Below are positions 17,276-28,501 of a stretch of DNA of 64,000 bases, in pieces (the first letter of the stretch is position 1; each line of letters starts with the position of its first letter). This DNA comes from Pleomorphomonas sp. (lineage in GTDB: Bacteria; Pseudomonadota; Alphaproteobacteria; Rhizobiales; Pleomorphomonadaceae). A program made the translations under genes and the position numbers. Below the pieces are notes generated by a model. That model worked only from the letters and a program-made list of their open reading frames with translations, was not told where the DNA came from and did not search any database. Location: NCBI GenBank assembly GCA_029976075.1, contig JARKNW010000059.1, forward strand, positions 1 through 64,000. Reading direction: 5' to 3'.

Positions 17276-17586
17276 TGGCTTTCTCCCTTGAGTTTGCGGT
17301 TGAACCTATGTCAACGCCGGCAAGCTGTGAAGGTTACGATGCCAGGCACCTCGACAAGCGGCATATTTTTCACTTGGCGCTTCGGTCCGCTGGTGTAAAA
17401 GCCATTCTACGTTCCAGCTTTGGCTTCCTTGGCGCCCCAAATGGGCCTTCGACAAAAGTCGGAAGCGAGAGAACCATCTGCAAGCCATTGCTTCTAGTGG
17501 CATTCTCGGATTTGACATTTGTTCTGAAGCCTGATGTCAGTCGACTTGAAGTGTTAAGCTCGTTCCCTTTGACCGGAGAAGAAACC
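17276..17586. other. Intergenic region between divergent aldo/keto reductase and yicC
   Basis: About 310 bases. The frame of yicC stays open upstream to 17275, but the extension does not resemble YicC and lacks a ribosome binding site. A perfect TTGACA (17512-17517) is present without a good -10 at the right distance. Otherwise I see no feature. Confidence 0.5.
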
Positions 17587-18471
17587 ATGCCGCTCAAAAG
17601 CATGACAGGATTTGCCCGTCTCGACGGGTCGGCGGCTGGCAATCGCTTCGCTTGGGAACTCCGCTCTGTCAACGGGCGCGGCCTCGATCTAAGGCTGCGT
17701 CTGCCGCCCGGCTTTGATGCGGTGGAGATCGCGGTCCGCCGCATGGCTTCGGAGGCGCTCGCTCGCGGCAACGTCTCCATCAACCTGACGGTTACGCGCG
17801 AGAGTTCAGCCCAGACTTTCCGCATCGACGAAAAACTGTTGTCCGCACTTATCGATACGGCACGCCGCTATTCAGGAACCCCCGGCATCCGCGATGCTTC
17901 GCTTGACGGCCTGCTGGCCGTACGAGGCGTTGTCGAAGTGGTTGAGGCGACACCGGACGAGGAGGGTGCCAAGGCTTTCGAAGCCGAGTTGATCGGCGCG
18001 TTCGCCAAGGTGCTTGTCGATTTTCAGGCGTCGCGCGCCTCCGAGGGTATCGCGCTCAAGCGCATTCTTGAAGAACAGGTCGCCGAAGTCTCTCGTCTCG
18101 TCGCGGAAGCCGAGGCATTGCCGGCTCGTACACCCGAGGCGATTCGCGATCGCCTCGAGGAGCAGCTTGCCGTGCTGCTCGCGCGCGATGACATCGATCC
18201 GCAACGACTTCACGTCGAGGCCGCGTTGATCGCCACGCGCGCCGACGTTCGGGAAGAAATCGATCGTCTCAAGGCGCATATCGCCCAGGCACGCGAGCTC
18301 ATGGCAAGCGACGCGGCCGTCGGCCGCCGGTTGGACTTCCTGGCGCAGGAGTTCAATCGCGAGTCCAACACCCTCTGTTCCAAGTCCAATGATACGGCTC
18401 TGACGCGGATCGGCCTCGCCCTCAAGGCGGTGGTCGATCAGTTCAAGGAGCAGGTCCAGAACGTCGAGTGA
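17587..18471 (+). CDS. yicC: YicC/YloC-family endoribonuclease
   Basis: 294 aa from [10 protein letters not shown], the family's diagnostic N-terminus; the ORF-track start at 17275 is wrong. GGAGAAG precedes this ATG. The C-terminal DUF1732 part reads [12 protein letters not shown] then [17 protein letters not shown]. Members are RNA-cleaving proteins linked to small-RNA turnover; that function comes from work on homologues. The stop overlaps the gmk start (GTGA), so the two are coupled. Confidence 0.92.
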   Translation: MPLKSMTGFARLDGSAAGNRFAWELRSVNGRGLDLRLRLPPGFDAVEIAVRRMASEALARGNVSINLTVTRESSAQTFRIDEKLLSALIDTARRYSGTPGIRDASLDGLLAVRGVVEVVEATPDEEGAKAFEAELIGAFAKVLVDFQASRASEGIALKRILEEQVAEVSRLVAEAEALPARTPEAIRDRLEEQLAVLLARDDIDPQRLHVEAALIATRADVREEIDRLKAHIAQARELMASDAAVGRRLDFLAQEFNRESNTLCSKSNDTALTRIGLALKAVVDQFKEQVQNVE

Positions 18472-19127
18472 GTCCCATGGTTGCCGCAGATCAAAGGCAC
18501 GTCCGCTTTCCCCGCCGCGGACTGATGTTCGTCATTTCGTCACCGTCGGGTGCCGGCAAGGGTACGCTGTCGCGCAACATTCTCGATACGGACCGCGACA
18601 TGACGCTGTCCATCTCGGTGACGACGCGAGATCGGCGCCCGAGCGAGATCAACGGCGTGCATTACCATTTCATCAGCCAGCAGCGCTTCCTGTCGATGCG
18701 CGATGGTGGCGAACTTCTTGAGTGGGCCGAGGTGCACGGCAACTATTACGGCACGCCCCAGGCGCCCGTCGAGGAAGCGCTGGCGTCCGGGCGTGATGTG
18801 CTGTTCGACATCGACTGGCAAGGGGCTGCTCAGCTACGGGACAAGATGTCGGCGGACGTGGTCTCCGTGTTCATTCTGCCGCCTTCGATGGCGGAACTTC
18901 GCTCGCGCCTCACGCGTCGGGCCGAAGATGCGCCTGAAGTGATCGAGAAGCGTCTGGTCAACGCACGGCGCGAAATCGCCGAATGGCCGAATTTCGACTA
19001 CGTCGTCGTCAATGACGACCTTGATGCGGCCTTTGCGGATCTCAGTGCCATTTTGCGGGCCGAGCGCAACCGGCGGTCGCGAGCAGCCGAAGGCATCGAA
19101 GGGTTCGTTGGTACGCTCCTGGCCTGA
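18468..19127 (+). CDS. gmk: Guanylate kinase
   Basis: 219 aa, phosphorylates GMP to GDP. The P-loop [13 protein letters not shown] is near residue 25, followed by [19 protein letters not shown] (GMP binding) and [10 protein letters not shown]. The start may be the GTG at 18468 overlapping the yicC stop, or the ATG at 18477. It ends five bases before the end of the convergent rsmA gene, leaving no room for a separate terminator. Confidence 0.95.
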   Translation: MSPMVAADQRHVRFPRRGLMFVISSPSGAGKGTLSRNILDTDRDMTLSISVTTRDRRPSEINGVHYHFISQQRFLSMRDGGELLEWAEVHGNYYGTPQAPVEEALASGRDVLFDIDWQGAAQLRDKMSADVVSVFILPPSMAELRSRLTRRAEDAPEVIEKRLVNARREIAEWPNFDYVVVNDDLDAAFADLSAILRAERNRRSRAAEGIEGFVGTLLA

Positions 19128-19132
19128 CAAGG

Positions 19133-19975
19133 CTATCGCATGACCTTCCAGGCATTGGCGAGATCGACGAATCCCTTCACGGGGATCGTCTCGGCACGAG
19201 CGGTCGGGTCGATGCCGGCGGCGGCACAAAGCGCAGCAGGATCGACCCCAAGTGCCTTCAGGCTTTGTCTCAACATCTTGCGGCGCTGGCCGAAAGCGGC
19301 AGCGGTGACGCTCTCAAGATCCGCCTGCTCGCAGGGCAGGGGTTCGGACCTTGGAGCGAAATGCACTACCGTCGAGGTTACCTTCGGTGGTGGCACGAAG
19401 GCTTTGGGCGAGATGTCGAACATCTGCGTGGCGTAGCTTCGCCAGCCGCAGAGCACTCCCAAGCGGCCATAGGCGTCATCACCGGCGGCGGCCGTTATGC
19501 GATCGGCCACTTCTTTCTGAAACATCAGCACCATCGCCGTCCAGCGTGGCGGCCAGTTCGCCGGGGAAAGCCAGCCTGTGAGGAGCGGTGTCGCGATATT
19601 GTAGGGCAGGTTGGCCATGATGACCGGCGGCTCATTGCCAAGGGCGGCCGTGTCCACTTCGAGCGCGTCGCCTTCGGTGATGTGCAGCCGACCAGGATAA
19701 TGGTCGCCAATTTCTTCAAGGGCGGCGATTGCCCGCCGATCCCGTTCCACCACGTGGACCTTGGCGGCACCGGCGGCCAGGATCGCACGGGTCAAGCCTC
19801 CCGGACCAGGCCCTATCTCGACCACGGTCCTGCCACTCAGGCTTCCGGCCGCCCTGGCAATGCGGGCCGTGAGGTTGAGGTCGAGCAGGAAGTTCTGCCC
19901 CAGGCTTTTCAGCGCCGACAGACCATGTCGCTCGATGACGTCGCGCAGGGGAGGCAGGTCGTCGATCTGGCTCAT
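19133..19975 (-). CDS. rsmA: 16S rRNA (adenine1518-N6/adenine1519-N6)-dimethyltransferase
   Basis: 280 aa (KsgA). It dimethylates two adjacent adenosines near the 3' end of 16S rRNA during small-subunit assembly. The N-terminal [12 protein letters not shown] site [12 protein letters not shown] and catalytic [11 protein letters not shown] are all intact. It follows pdxA with a four-base ATGA overlap and is the last gene of the lptF-lptG-lptD-surA-pdxA-rsmA run. Confidence 0.96.
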   Translation of the reverse strand: MSQIDDLPPLRDVIERHGLSALKSLGQNFLLDLNLTARIARAAGSLSGRTVVEIGPGPGGLTRAILAAGAAKVHVVERDRRAIAALEEIGDHYPGRLHITEGDALEVDTAALGNEPPVIMANLPYNIATPLLTGWLSPANWPPRWTAMVLMFQKEVADRITAAAGDDAYGRLGVLCGWRSYATQMFDISPKAFVPPPKVTSTVVHFAPRSEPLPCEQADLESVTAAAFGQRRKMLRQSLKALGVDPAALCAAAGIDPTARAETIPVKGFVDLANAWKVMR

Positions 19976-21012
19976 GATCGCGCCCTGACCGCCACCATGC
20001 GACCTGCCATTCGAATCGCGGCGATCAGACTGGAAGGATTGGCGACGCCTTTGGCGGCGATGTCGAGCGCGGTGCCGTGGTCGGGAGAGGTCCGGACGAA
20101 CGGCAAGCCGAGCGTCACATTGACCGTTTCGTCGAAAGCGATGGTCTTCACCGGAATCAATGCCTGATCGTGGTACATGGCGAGCACCACGTCATAGGTT
20201 TTGCGGGCGGCGGCATGGAACAGAGTATCGGACGGCAGCGGTCCGCGCACATCAATGCCTTCGGCGCGAAGCCGATTTACCGCTGGCGTAACGATCTCCA
20301 AATCCTCACGTCCCATGGCCCCACCTTCTCCGGCATGCGGATTGAGACCGGCGACGGCAAGACGCGGGTGTTCGAGACCAAGCTTCACTTTCATCTCACG
20401 ATGAACGATGCGCGCGATATCGACGATCATGTCGCCCGTGAGAGCCTTCGGTACATCCTGGAGCGCGATGTGTACGGTGACGGGAACCGTGGATAGCTGC
20501 GGTCCCGCCAGCATCATGACCGGCATGTGCGGCGCGCCGGGCCAATACTGCCGAGCAAGGTCGCCCAGGAACTCCGTATGGCCAGGAAACTTGAACCCGG
20601 CCGCATAGAGGTTGGATTTCTGGATCGGTGCTGTGACAACGCCGCTCGCATCGCCTTCGCGAACATGTCCGACCGCCGTCTCGATGGCGGCGACGGTGGC
20701 GGGTGCGGTCGTCTCCGACAGCTGTCCGGGGCAATCCTGCACCCGTCGTCCGACATCGAACACTGGCAAGGCGCTGGGAAATGTTTCTAACGCCTCACCC
20801 GGCTTCACAATCCCAAGAGGTACTGCAAGGCCGAGGCGAGCAAGACGAGTGGCAAAGAAGTCCGGATCCGCTACCACGTAGAAAGGCGGCAACATCTCTT
20901 CTCGCCGCTTGAGCCAAGCTTTGGCGATGATTTCAGCGCCAATGCCAGCAGGCTCTCCGATCGATACGGCAAGAGGAGAGGGGAGCTTCCCGTTGGCTGA
21001 CATATCCGACAT
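19972..21012 (-). CDS. pdxA: 4-hydroxythreonine-4-phosphate dehydrogenase
   Basis: 346 aa. PdxA oxidises 4-phosphohydroxy-L-threonine in pyridoxal 5'-phosphate synthesis. Metal-binding histidines lie in [11 protein letters not shown] and [12 protein letters not shown], and the signature [19 protein letters not shown] is present near the C-terminus. Only two bases separate it from the surA-like gene, and it overlaps rsmA. Confidence 0.95.
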   Translation of the reverse strand: MSDMSANGKLPSPLAVSIGEPAGIGAEIIAKAWLKRREEMLPPFYVVADPDFFATRLARLGLAVPLGIVKPGEALETFPSALPVFDVGRRVQDCPGQLSETTAPATVAAIETAVGHVREGDASGVVTAPIQKSNLYAAGFKFPGHTEFLGDLARQYWPGAPHMPVMMLAGPQLSTVPVTVHIALQDVPKALTGDMIVDIARIVHREMKVKLGLEHPRLAVAGLNPHAGEGGAMGREDLEIVTPAVNRLRAEGIDVRGPLPSDTLFHAAARKTYDVVLAMYHDQALIPVKTIAFDETVNVTLGLPFVRTSPDHGTALDIAAKGVANPSSLIAAIRMAGRMVAVRARS

Positions 21013-21014
21013 GG

Positions 21015-21983
21015 TCAGCGATAGACGATATTGGCTTTTTGCCTCAGTTCCTGGGTGAGCTTCTTCGATGTTTCTTCGCCGCGCTTGTCGAGAGCTTCCG
21101 CGTCAAGCCCTGCGGCAACCGCCGCTTCGCCGGTCACCTCGATCTTGTTGCACACGGCATACATCTCAAAGCCCAACTCGGAACGCTGCGGAGTGGTCAG
21201 ATGTCCTTCGGCAGTCTTTTCCAGCTCTTCCTTGAGCCCGGGAGGAACCTCGCTCGCCAGCCGGCGGCCAACGTTGATGATCGCAACTTCCTTCAGTCCC
21301 TTGGCCATGGCCAAGCCTTCGCTGCAGCTGCGGAACTTGCCGCGCAGCGCATCAGCCTCTGCCTTCCGGCGGTTGACATCAGCCGGTGAGGCGCTGCGCT
21401 GCACTGCAAAGACGACGCGCTGGAGCACATAGTCGCTCGCCGTTACCGCATTGGCGTTCTTCTCGCGGTTTCGCATTTGCTGGATAAGGTCTGCCGACTC
21501 GGCCTTGATGTCCTGCTGGATCTTGGCGCGGATGATGCGACCCCATACCATCTGGGCGCGAATGCGATCCTTGAAGGTTTTGATCGGCACACCACCGGCG
21601 CCAAGAGCCTTCTCGAACTGAGGAACAGTCAGCTTGGAGCGTGAAGCGATAGTCGTCAGGGCTGCGACCACGGCATCCTCGCTGACGACGATACCGCGCC
21701 GCTCGCCATCCTGAAGGCGGAGCTGTTCATCGATCAACTCATCTTGCGCGGCCTTGGCTGCCGGACCGGGTGCCAAGTGCATGGCTAGCTGCAACAAGCG
21801 GGCCCGCGACTGCACATCCATCGTTGTGATTGCCCGATCATTGACCACGACTTTGATGTTGTTTTCGGCGTGGGCATAAGAAATGACGACAGTGCCGACC
21901 GGCGACAACGAAGCCACCGCAACAATGGTCGCAGCCAGAAGTGCGCCCCTCATGTTTCGCGCGATGGTCACGATACGATGCAT
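21015..21983 (-). CDS. surA: SurA-like periplasmic chaperone / peptidylprolyl isomerase
   Basis: 322 aa from MHRIVTIARN, chosen because GGAGAGG lies six bases upstream; the track start at 22016 lacks one. A signal peptide ends near YAHAEN. The SurA N-terminal domain follows (VVVNDRAITTMDVQSRARLL), then a single degenerate parvulin-like region (roughly 170-290). It is shorter than E. coli SurA, which has two parvulin domains, so it is probably a chaperone for outer-membrane proteins such as LptD, the next gene upstream. Gene symbol is by position and N-terminal domain. Confidence 0.85.
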   Translation of the reverse strand: MHRIVTIARNMRGALLAATIVAVASLSPVGTVVISYAHAENNIKVVVNDRAITTMDVQSRARLLQLAMHLAPGPAAKAAQDELIDEQLRLQDGERRGIVVSEDAVVAALTTIASRSKLTVPQFEKALGAGGVPIKTFKDRIRAQMVWGRIIRAKIQQDIKAESADLIQQMRNREKNANAVTASDYVLQRVVFAVQRSASPADVNRRKAEADALRGKFRSCSEGLAMAKGLKEVAIINVGRRLASEVPPGLKEELEKTAEGHLTTPQRSELGFEMYAVCNKIEVTGEAAVAAGLDAEALDKRGEETSKKLTQELRQKANIVYR

Positions 21984-22085
21984 CTTTAGCCTCTCCGCCC
22001 GTTTGTCCGAACACATGGGCTTTTATTAATAGAATTTGTCAAGTCCGTGATCCGTAATACTTACGGCTCATGGCAGACGACAAAG

Positions 22086-24470
22086 CTATTTGTCCAAGCC
22101 GACCGACGTACCAATCTCTCCGAGCGTCTTGAAGCCCGCCCGAAGATAGAAGGTCTGGTTGTTTGGCGTTGTCGTCAGGTCTTTCGAATAGGAGAACGAC
22201 AGCGAAAATTCTTCCGTGTCGTAAGCAAGCCCCAGCGCATGGCGCACGAACTGATCGTTGATAAGATCGTAACGGCTCGACGCGAAGGCGCGCCAGTTTT
22301 CCGTCAGCCTGAGGCTGGTGGCCGCCTGTAGTTCCGAACGGTTCTCGTCGATGCCTAGATCGGGCTTCGAGCGAATGAAGGCATAAGTCAATGTTGCCGT
22401 CAGAGGTCCGGTGATGCCGAGGATCTGGCTGTCGAAACGGTTGACTTCAAGGCTGTCGTGATCGAGCCGCACGCTGCTGCTGGTGAGGAGCCCGGTCTTT
22501 GTACTGACGCTTAAGCCCGCAACATAGTCGGATACATCCGATTCGAGACCGGAGTAGGCACCCGTGTCGTAACGCGTGGCTTCCGCGAATGAGTTTTCGC
22601 CGGCAAGCTGGAAAGATTGGCCAAACGTACCGCTTACGCCAAGACCATGACTGAAGGAGCCGGAATAGCGCAGGCCAACATTGGCACGAGTTCCTCCCTC
22701 CACCCGATCAAAGCCGGAGAACTTGTCATAGTTGAACAGATTATTGGCATCGAAAACCAGGCTCTGTGAATCCTCATTTGCAATATGAGCCGCCTCCGTC
22801 TCATTTGGACGGACGATCAACTGAGCAATCGGCTCAATGATCTGGTTTCCGACGGGCGAAGTAATCGCAACCGGGTAGCTGTATTCAAGTCCAGCTGCGG
22901 GCATCGCCCGCCCCAAAAGCCCTGTTGAGGTTTCCGGCAGAACGGCGCTGTTGTTCGGGTCGGAAAAAATGGCATCGCCGCGGAAGTAAAGGAAAGGCGT
23001 CAGCACACCACCGGTCTGGTCCACCATCCGACGACGCCATTGGGCGTCTATGCTGAGGCGGTCGAACGTACCGGCAGCTGCGCGCACGCGCGTTTTCTCG
23101 CCGGAGTCAAAGACGTTATTGTTATTCTTGTCGATCTGGTAGATGTCGTCCTTGGTACGCGTAATACTGGTGAAGTTGGTCGTCAGCGATGCCTCACCAC
23201 CCAACACCGGATCCTTAGCGTACACCTTGTGGTCTATCACCGGATAGACAAACGGCTGCTTCTCCTGCAGGTCATGGTCTTGGGCGAGATTTGACGTCTT
23301 CGAATCTTCCTGCTGCACGAAGAAGCCATAGGCGGCCATGTCGAAGCGATTGCGGTCGCGCGCCCCGGTCAGGTAGATCTTGTTGACTGCAACGTCTGAA
23401 TTGCCCGACTTTATGTCGTAGTTCTTCATGAAGGTTTTGTCGCTCGCGACTGCGAAATCCCAACCCCATGACCAGTTATTGTTAATCGAAAAACGCCCCG
23501 ACGTTTCGACGGAGCCGCGCCAAAGCTCGTCGCCCGACGTACCTACATAAGCTTTTTGGTCGAGCTGATGGATACCCGATAGTGTGACCGAATAATTGCC
23601 GGACTCCAGATGCTGCCGCCATTCGGTCGAGAAGAGGAGGCCTTGGCGCGTATAAACGGTAGGCGTCAGCGTCAGCCCATAGCTCGGATCGAGCGAGATG
23701 TAATACGGCACCTTGACCGAATAGCCGAGGTTGGTGTTGCTCTTGTAGCTCGGCATCAGCACGCCGGTCTTGTTCTTGACCGATGGGTCTGGCTGAGAGA
23801 GCACTGGCACCCAGGCGAGCGGTACACCCAAGAACTCGAACGTCGCGTTCTCAAAGACGATCGTCTGATCTTTCTGCTTGTGCAGGATACGATTCGCCTT
23901 GATCTGCCAAATCGGCTTCTTGCCCTTCGCGCCATTGCAGTCGACGCAGGGGAGATAAGTGCCATCGTCGAGCACCGTCAGGTCGCCATTGCTACGCGTG
24001 GCATGGCGAGCGGTGAACGCGGCGCGATTGGCCGTCGTGAGCTGGAGGCCTTCCATGATGCCGTTGGCAAGATCGTTGTCGAGATCGACCTTGTCACCAT
24101 GAGCGACGTTGCCCTGCGGGTCGGTGATCTCGACATTGCCGATCGCCGTCACACGCTGGGTCTTGCGGTTGACGACCACTTCGTCGGCCACCACCACGTG
24201 ATTGAGGTAATAGATGACGACGCGTCCGGATGCCGTGACCGAATCGGCATCCATATCGTAGGCGACTGTGTCGGCCTCGATCATCATCTTTTCATCGGTG
24301 CTCGGCTGTTTGGCAGAGCTGATCATGTTGGTCAGCGAGGTGTCTTTGACAAACTGCGCGAGGGCGCCCGACGGCAGAAAAATGAGAATGGTAGCGGCTA
24401 CGCCGCACAGAAGGTGCGCGGCGATTCTCGGCTCCGATGCCTGCGATACGACAGATCTACGCACGCTCAC
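22086..24470 (-). CDS. lptD: LPS-assembly outer-membrane protein LptD
   Basis: 794 aa from a GTG start that overlaps the lptG stop (GTGA) with GAGG upstream; the track start at 24533 lies inside lptG. A signal peptide (AHLLCGVAATILIFLPSGALA) precedes an OstA/LptA-like beta-jellyroll (ADTVAYDMDADSVTASGRVVI, about 80-200) and a large C-terminal beta-barrel. It inserts lipopolysaccharide into the outer leaflet with LptE. A cysteine pair (PCVDC) sits after the jellyroll, but the disulphide pattern of E. coli LptD is not obvious. Confidence 0.94.
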   Translation of the reverse strand: MSVRRSVVSQASEPRIAAHLLCGVAATILIFLPSGALAQFVKDTSLTNMISSAKQPSTDEKMMIEADTVAYDMDADSVTASGRVVIYYLNHVVVADEVVVNRKTQRVTAIGNVEITDPQGNVAHGDKVDLDNDLANGIMEGLQLTTANRAAFTARHATRSNGDLTVLDDGTYLPCVDCNGAKGKKPIWQIKANRILHKQKDQTIVFENATFEFLGVPLAWVPVLSQPDPSVKNKTGVLMPSYKSNTNLGYSVKVPYYISLDPSYGLTLTPTVYTRQGLLFSTEWRQHLESGNYSVTLSGIHQLDQKAYVGTSGDELWRGSVETSGRFSINNNWSWGWDFAVASDKTFMKNYDIKSGNSDVAVNKIYLTGARDRNRFDMAAYGFFVQQEDSKTSNLAQDHDLQEKQPFVYPVIDHKVYAKDPVLGGEASLTTNFTSITRTKDDIYQIDKNNNNVFDSGEKTRVRAAAGTFDRLSIDAQWRRRMVDQTGGVLTPFLYFRGDAIFSDPNNSAVLPETSTGLLGRAMPAAGLEYSYPVAITSPVGNQIIEPIAQLIVRPNETEAAHIANEDSQSLVFDANNLFNYDKFSGFDRVEGGTRANVGLRYSGSFSHGLGVSGTFGQSFQLAGENSFAEATRYDTGAYSGLESDVSDYVAGLSVSTKTGLLTSSSVRLDHDSLEVNRFDSQILGITGPLTATLTYAFIRSKPDLGIDENRSELQAATSLRLTENWRAFASSRYDLINDQFVRHALGLAYDTEEFSLSFSYSKDLTTTPNNQTFYLRAGFKTLGEIGTSVGLDK

Positions 24471-25561
24471 CCATCCTCGCGGAACAACAGAACCGTGGAA
24501 CCCAGCAGGATCGCCACGATCGAGGGCGCCCACGCGGCGAGGACTGGCGACACCAGCCCCTCGCTGCCCAGCGAACGGGCAACCTCGATGACGACATAAA
24601 GCACGAAGCCAGCGACGACGCCACCGAGAATCATCCTCTCGCCACCGCCATATCGTGCAAATCCTAATGACACTGTTGCAGCAATGAGAACCATCGAGGC
24701 GAGCAGCAGCGGACGCGCCAGGAGCGATTGATACTGAAGGCTGAATCTGTTTGCCGGCAGCGACGATGCCCGAGCTTGAGCAATCGCTTCGGGCAACTGC
24801 CAGAAGGAGATGCTATCGGGCGAACCCAAGCCTCCGGCGACCTGTTCGGCCGTCAGCGCAGTCGGCAAATAGAAGCTGTCGCGATGCTCCGGAACTCCGC
24901 TGCTCTGAGTGACGGTTGCATTCAAGAGACGCCACTGCCCCGGTTCAAGATGTCCTGTGTCGGCCTCGACGCGCTCGGCCAGCATCCCATCGGCGCCGAA
25001 CACCCAGAACACCGGCTGAAGAATGGTGTTGCCACCGTCGGAGACGCCTTCCGTATGCAGCACGGCATTCCCGTCGCCAGTGCGTTGCCGGGTCCAGCTC
25101 GGCGTTGCTGATCCCGAGAGAAGTGTGGTCATCACACTCGACCGCGAACCGACCAGAAGATCACTGGACAGGTTGCGAGCCCAGGTTGCGAAAGGGTTGT
25201 AGATCGTCGTGGTGGCAGCTCCCAGAACGAGAGCGAAGACCAGAGCCGGCAGCGTGAATTGCCACACGGACAGGCCGGCGGCCCGCACGATCATCAGCTC
25301 AGAGCCCCGGGAAAGGGTCACAAAGGCAGCAATCGATCCGAGCAGTACGGCGAAGGGGAGTACCTGTTCCATCAGTGCCGGTACGCGCAAGGCTGACGCC
25401 GAGATGACAACCGCCACCGAAATATCTTCGCGCCCGCCAGTCGATCGGAGCAACTCGATCGAGTCGATCAGGAAGACCAACAGGAAGATGCCGACGAACA
25501 TCCCGAAGATCCACAAGGCGAAGCGCGCCGTGAAGTAGGTCGCGAGCGATCGGCCGATCAT
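24467..25561 (-). CDS. lptG: LPS export ABC transporter permease LptG
   Basis: 364 aa. Inner-membrane half of the LptB2FG extractor. Three membrane segments lie near each end (IFGMFVGIFLLVFLIDSIELLR at about 18-39; RPLLLASMVLIAATVSLGF, VVAGFVLYVVIEVA and VLAAWAPSIVAILLGSTVLLF at the C-terminus) around a periplasmic beta-jellyroll. Overlaps lptF (ATGA) upstream and lptD (GTGA) downstream, so all three are translationally coupled. Confidence 0.93.
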   Translation of the reverse strand: MIGRSLATYFTARFALWIFGMFVGIFLLVFLIDSIELLRSTGGREDISVAVVISASALRVPALMEQVLPFAVLLGSIAAFVTLSRGSELMIVRAAGLSVWQFTLPALVFALVLGAATTTIYNPFATWARNLSSDLLVGSRSSVMTTLLSGSATPSWTRQRTGDGNAVLHTEGVSDGGNTILQPVFWVFGADGMLAERVEADTGHLEPGQWRLLNATVTQSSGVPEHRDSFYLPTALTAEQVAGGLGSPDSISFWQLPEAIAQARASSLPANRFSLQYQSLLARPLLLASMVLIAATVSLGFARYGGGERMILGGVVAGFVLYVVIEVARSLGSEGLVSPVLAAWAPSIVAILLGSTVLLFREDG

Positions 25562-26709
25562 TGGGCAGCCTCCTGCTTGCTTACCGATGCACGCCGTAAC
25601 CGATCGATCAGTTTGCCCGCGAAGCCGGAGGAGACGACGGGATGAACGCCGATGATGATCATCGTCGCAAAGGCGATGGTCAGAAGGGTCGGCGCGGCGA
25701 CTGCCATGAAAGATATGCTAGGCGAGCCTTTGGAAACCCCCAGGACGGCAAATCCCAGCACGCGGACGAGAGAGCCGACGATGATTGCCATCGTCACCGG
25801 CAGGGTCTGGCCGCGGCGGTTTGTCGTCGGGAAACCGAGAAACAGGAAAACGGCGAGTGTCTGAGCCAGCGGATAGATGGGCTCGGCAAGACGGTTCATG
25901 ATTTCCGGCGCGAGTTCAGGAGTATTCTCGGTCTTGCGCAGTTCCAGGAGTTCGCTGATCGTTCGCTCCGAAAGACCGTAATTCGCGGCACCCGGCTTTC
26001 CCGCCAACTGGCTGAGGTCGAAGGCATAGGAGCCGAACGTGACGAACGTGTTGGCACCGGTTGCCTTCGCTTTTCTCTCGATGGTGCCCTGTTCCATCAC
26101 GATCATCGACCGGCCAGCGACTTCGGCAACGCGGCCGCGCTTGGCGGAATAGGTGTAGGAGAACTCTGGGTTTCGATCGTCCAGGATGAACAGATCAAGC
26201 AGAGACCCGTCGCCATCGCGATTGCGGATGTGGAAAGTCAGGCCCGTGTCAACCTGAGTGAACCGACCTGGCTGGATGACGTTGGCGACCACATCCGCTC
26301 TCACCGTCTGCATCATGTCCATGACGGAGCGCGATGCGATCGGGTTGAACCAGAAGGCCAGTGCGGCGATGAAAGCCGATACCACCAGCGCCGAGGTGAT
26401 GAAGGGGAGGGCAAGGCGACGCTGTGAAACGCCGGCGGCCGTAATGGCCACGATGCCGCTTTCCGCCTGGAGGCGCTGCAGAACCAGGACCAAAGCCACC
26501 ACCAGCGCGAACGGGGCCACCACGCCAAGAACGCGCGGCATCGAAAGCAGGGTGAGGCCGAGGTAAACCGCGATCGCCTGCCCCTTGGCCGTCACCAAGT
26601 CGAAGCGGCGGAGTGCCTGCGTCACCCAAGCGATACCGGCGAGCGTCAGCATTACGCCGACGAAGGCGTAGAGCGTTCGCGAAAAGAGATAGGTACCGAA
26701 ACGCCGCAT
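25558..26709 (-). CDS. lptF: LPS export ABC transporter permease LptF
   Basis: 383 aa, the partner of LptG. N-terminal membrane segments ([44 protein letters not shown]), a periplasmic jellyroll (about 105-265) and three C-terminal segments. First gene of the leftward lptF-lptG-lptD-surA-pdxA-rsmA run; its ribosome binding site is poor (GGTT). The ATPase LptB is not in the window. Divergent from pepA across about 240 bases. Confidence 0.92.
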   Translation of the reverse strand: MRRFGTYLFSRTLYAFVGVMLTLAGIAWVTQALRRFDLVTAKGQAIAVYLGLTLLSMPRVLGVVAPFALVVALVLVLQRLQAESGIVAITAAGVSQRRLALPFITSALVVSAFIAALAFWFNPIASRSVMDMMQTVRADVVANVIQPGRFTQVDTGLTFHIRNRDGDGSLLDLFILDDRNPEFSYTYSAKRGRVAEVAGRSMIVMEQGTIERKAKATGANTFVTFGSYAFDLSQLAGKPGAANYGLSERTISELLELRKTENTPELAPEIMNRLAEPIYPLAQTLAVFLFLGFPTTNRRGQTLPVTMAIIVGSLVRVLGFAVLGVSKGSPSISFMAVAAPTLLTIAFATMIIIGVHPVVSSGFAGKLIDRLRRASVSKQEAAQ

Positions 26710-26779
26710 TATTAACCTGTATCGAACCTGCCGAGGGCAAGGAAGCCGAGGCTACCAGACCTATAGTGAATCCTTCCTT

Positions 26780-26802
26780 CCCGAAAAGGGTAAATTTTCG
26801 GG
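26780..26802. repeat. 8-bp inverted repeat between divergent lptF and pepA
   Basis: CCCGAAAA and TTTTCGGG flank a seven-base loop. It lies 70 bases upstream of lptF and 146 bases upstream of pepA, so it could be an operator or a leader hairpin. No bound protein can be named. Confidence 0.45.
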
Positions 26803-26948
26803 CTGCCCAATGTGCTGGTCGCCGCCGTCCGAAGGGGAACTCATCTGAATGCAACTCCTGTCTTGCTCTCGCCTTCGTCAGGCGCCACATTCTGCCCGCA
26901 GATCCGGATCGCGCCCGCTCAGGGGTGCCCGGCAATCAGGAAGAAATC

Positions 26949-28442
26949 ATGGCGGCTGCTCCAACTCTTTCTTTTTCCAAGACGCTCGAGGCTGATGCCC
27001 CGGTGCTGGTTGTACTCGTCGATCCGGACAACAAGGCCGGTGTGATCGGGAACTCCGTGCTTGATCGGCTGTCCGACGGTCTTGATCGAGCGGTGGCGGC
27101 TACCGGCTTTTCCGGCAAGGCTGGCTCTTTTCTCGATGTCCTCGCTCCTGCCGGGCTGACGGTTGGGCGTCTGATTCTCATGGGGATAGGTGCGTCCTCA
27201 GAGCTCGATGATAAGGCGGCGTTGAAGCTGGGCGGGCAGGTGTATGGCAAGCTCAAGGAGATCAAGGCCAAGGCGGCGACTGTGATCCTCGAGACGAAGG
27301 AAGGGCCTCTGGCACCCGAGCTCGGCGCCGAGTTCCTGTTGGGGATCCGCCTGCGCGCCTATGAGTTCGACAAGTATAAGACCGTGAAGAAGGATGACGC
27401 TCCGGGTGTCGTTGCCATCACGCTGGTGGCCGAGCATGCCGGAAAGATCAAGAAGGCGTGGGCCGAGACCGAGTCGGTGGCAGAGGGTGTGGTCATCGCC
27501 CGCGATTTGATCCACGAAGCTCCCAATGCGCTCGGTCCGCAGGAATTTGCCGCCGAAGCCGAGAAGCTCAAGAAGCTGGGCGTTGAGGTTGAGGTGCTTG
27601 GAGAAAAGGACCTGCGGAAGATCGGCATGGGCGCGTTGCTCGCCGTGGCCCAGGGATCCGCTCGGCCGCCGCGCGTCGTCGTCATGAAGTGGAACGGCGG
27701 CAAGGATGGCGATCGGCCGGCTGTGTTCATCGGCAAGGGCCTCGTGTTCGATTCGGGCGGCATCTCCATCAAGCCGGCCGCCGGGATGGAGGATATGAAG
27801 GCCGACATGGGCGGTGCTGCTGCCGTGACCGGTCTTTTCAGGGCTCTGGCCGGGCGCAAGGCAAAGGTGAACGCCATTGGCCTGCTCGGTATCGTCGAGA
27901 ACATGCCCGACGGCGGCTCCTATCGTCCGGGCGACATTCTAACCTCGCTGTCCGGGCAGACTATCGAAGTGGTCAATACCGACGCCGAAGGCCGTCTCGT
28001 CCTTGCCGACGTGCTGACCTACGCAGCCGACCGCTTCAAGCCGGCCTTCATGGTCAATCTGGCCACGCTGACTGGTGCGATCCTCGTCGCTCTCGGTGCG
28101 CAGATCGCCGGCCTGTTCTCCAATGACGACGAGCTTGCCAGCGATCTTGTCAAAGCCGGCGAGGATACCGGCGAGCGCCTGTGGCGTATGCCGATGGGGC
28201 CTGAGTACGACAAGCTGATCGACAGCCGGTTTGCCGACATGAAGAACTCCGGCGGCCGCAATGCCGGGTCGATTACGGCGGCGCAATTCCTGAAACGCTT
28301 TGTTGGCGAGACGCCTTGGGCGCACCTCGATATTGCCGGCACGGCCATGTCGAGCCCGGAGACCGACATCAACAAGGCTTGGGCTTCAGGCTTCGGTGTG
28401 CGCTTGCTCGACCGCTTGGTTCGCAATCGCTTCGAGAGCTGA
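26949..28442 (+). CDS. pepA: Leucyl aminopeptidase (M17, PepA)
   Basis: 497 aa from [10 protein letters not shown], with CAGGAAG upstream; the 609-aa track ORF is an over-extension into the lptF promoter. PepA is a cytoplasmic hexameric two-metal peptidase that removes N-terminal residues. The catalytic domain has [16 protein letters not shown] (metal-binding Lys and Asp), [11 protein letters not shown] and the M17 signature [14 protein letters not shown]. Followed 59 bases later by holC, a pairing found in many proteobacteria. Confidence 0.96.
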   Translation: MAAAPTLSFSKTLEADAPVLVVLVDPDNKAGVIGNSVLDRLSDGLDRAVAATGFSGKAGSFLDVLAPAGLTVGRLILMGIGASSELDDKAALKLGGQVYGKLKEIKAKAATVILETKEGPLAPELGAEFLLGIRLRAYEFDKYKTVKKDDAPGVVAITLVAEHAGKIKKAWAETESVAEGVVIARDLIHEAPNALGPQEFAAEAEKLKKLGVEVEVLGEKDLRKIGMGALLAVAQGSARPPRVVVMKWNGGKDGDRPAVFIGKGLVFDSGGISIKPAAGMEDMKADMGGAAAVTGLFRALAGRKAKVNAIGLLGIVENMPDGGSYRPGDILTSLSGQTIEVVNTDAEGRLVLADVLTYAADRFKPAFMVNLATLTGAILVALGAQIAGLFSNDDELASDLVKAGEDTGERLWRMPMGPEYDKLIDSRFADMKNSGGRNAGSITAAQFLKRFVGETPWAHLDIAGTAMSSPETDINKAWASGFGVRLLDRLVRNRFES

Positions 28443-28501
28443 GTTCGATCTGGTCGGCGCCGAAGGGTGCCGACCTTCCCGCTCGAGGGGTGGACCAATC
28501 G

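Noticed and set aside
17275-17586. N-terminal extension of YicC in the ORF track
   Set aside because: YicC proteins begin at the MTGFA region; the extension has no ribosome binding site or similarity.
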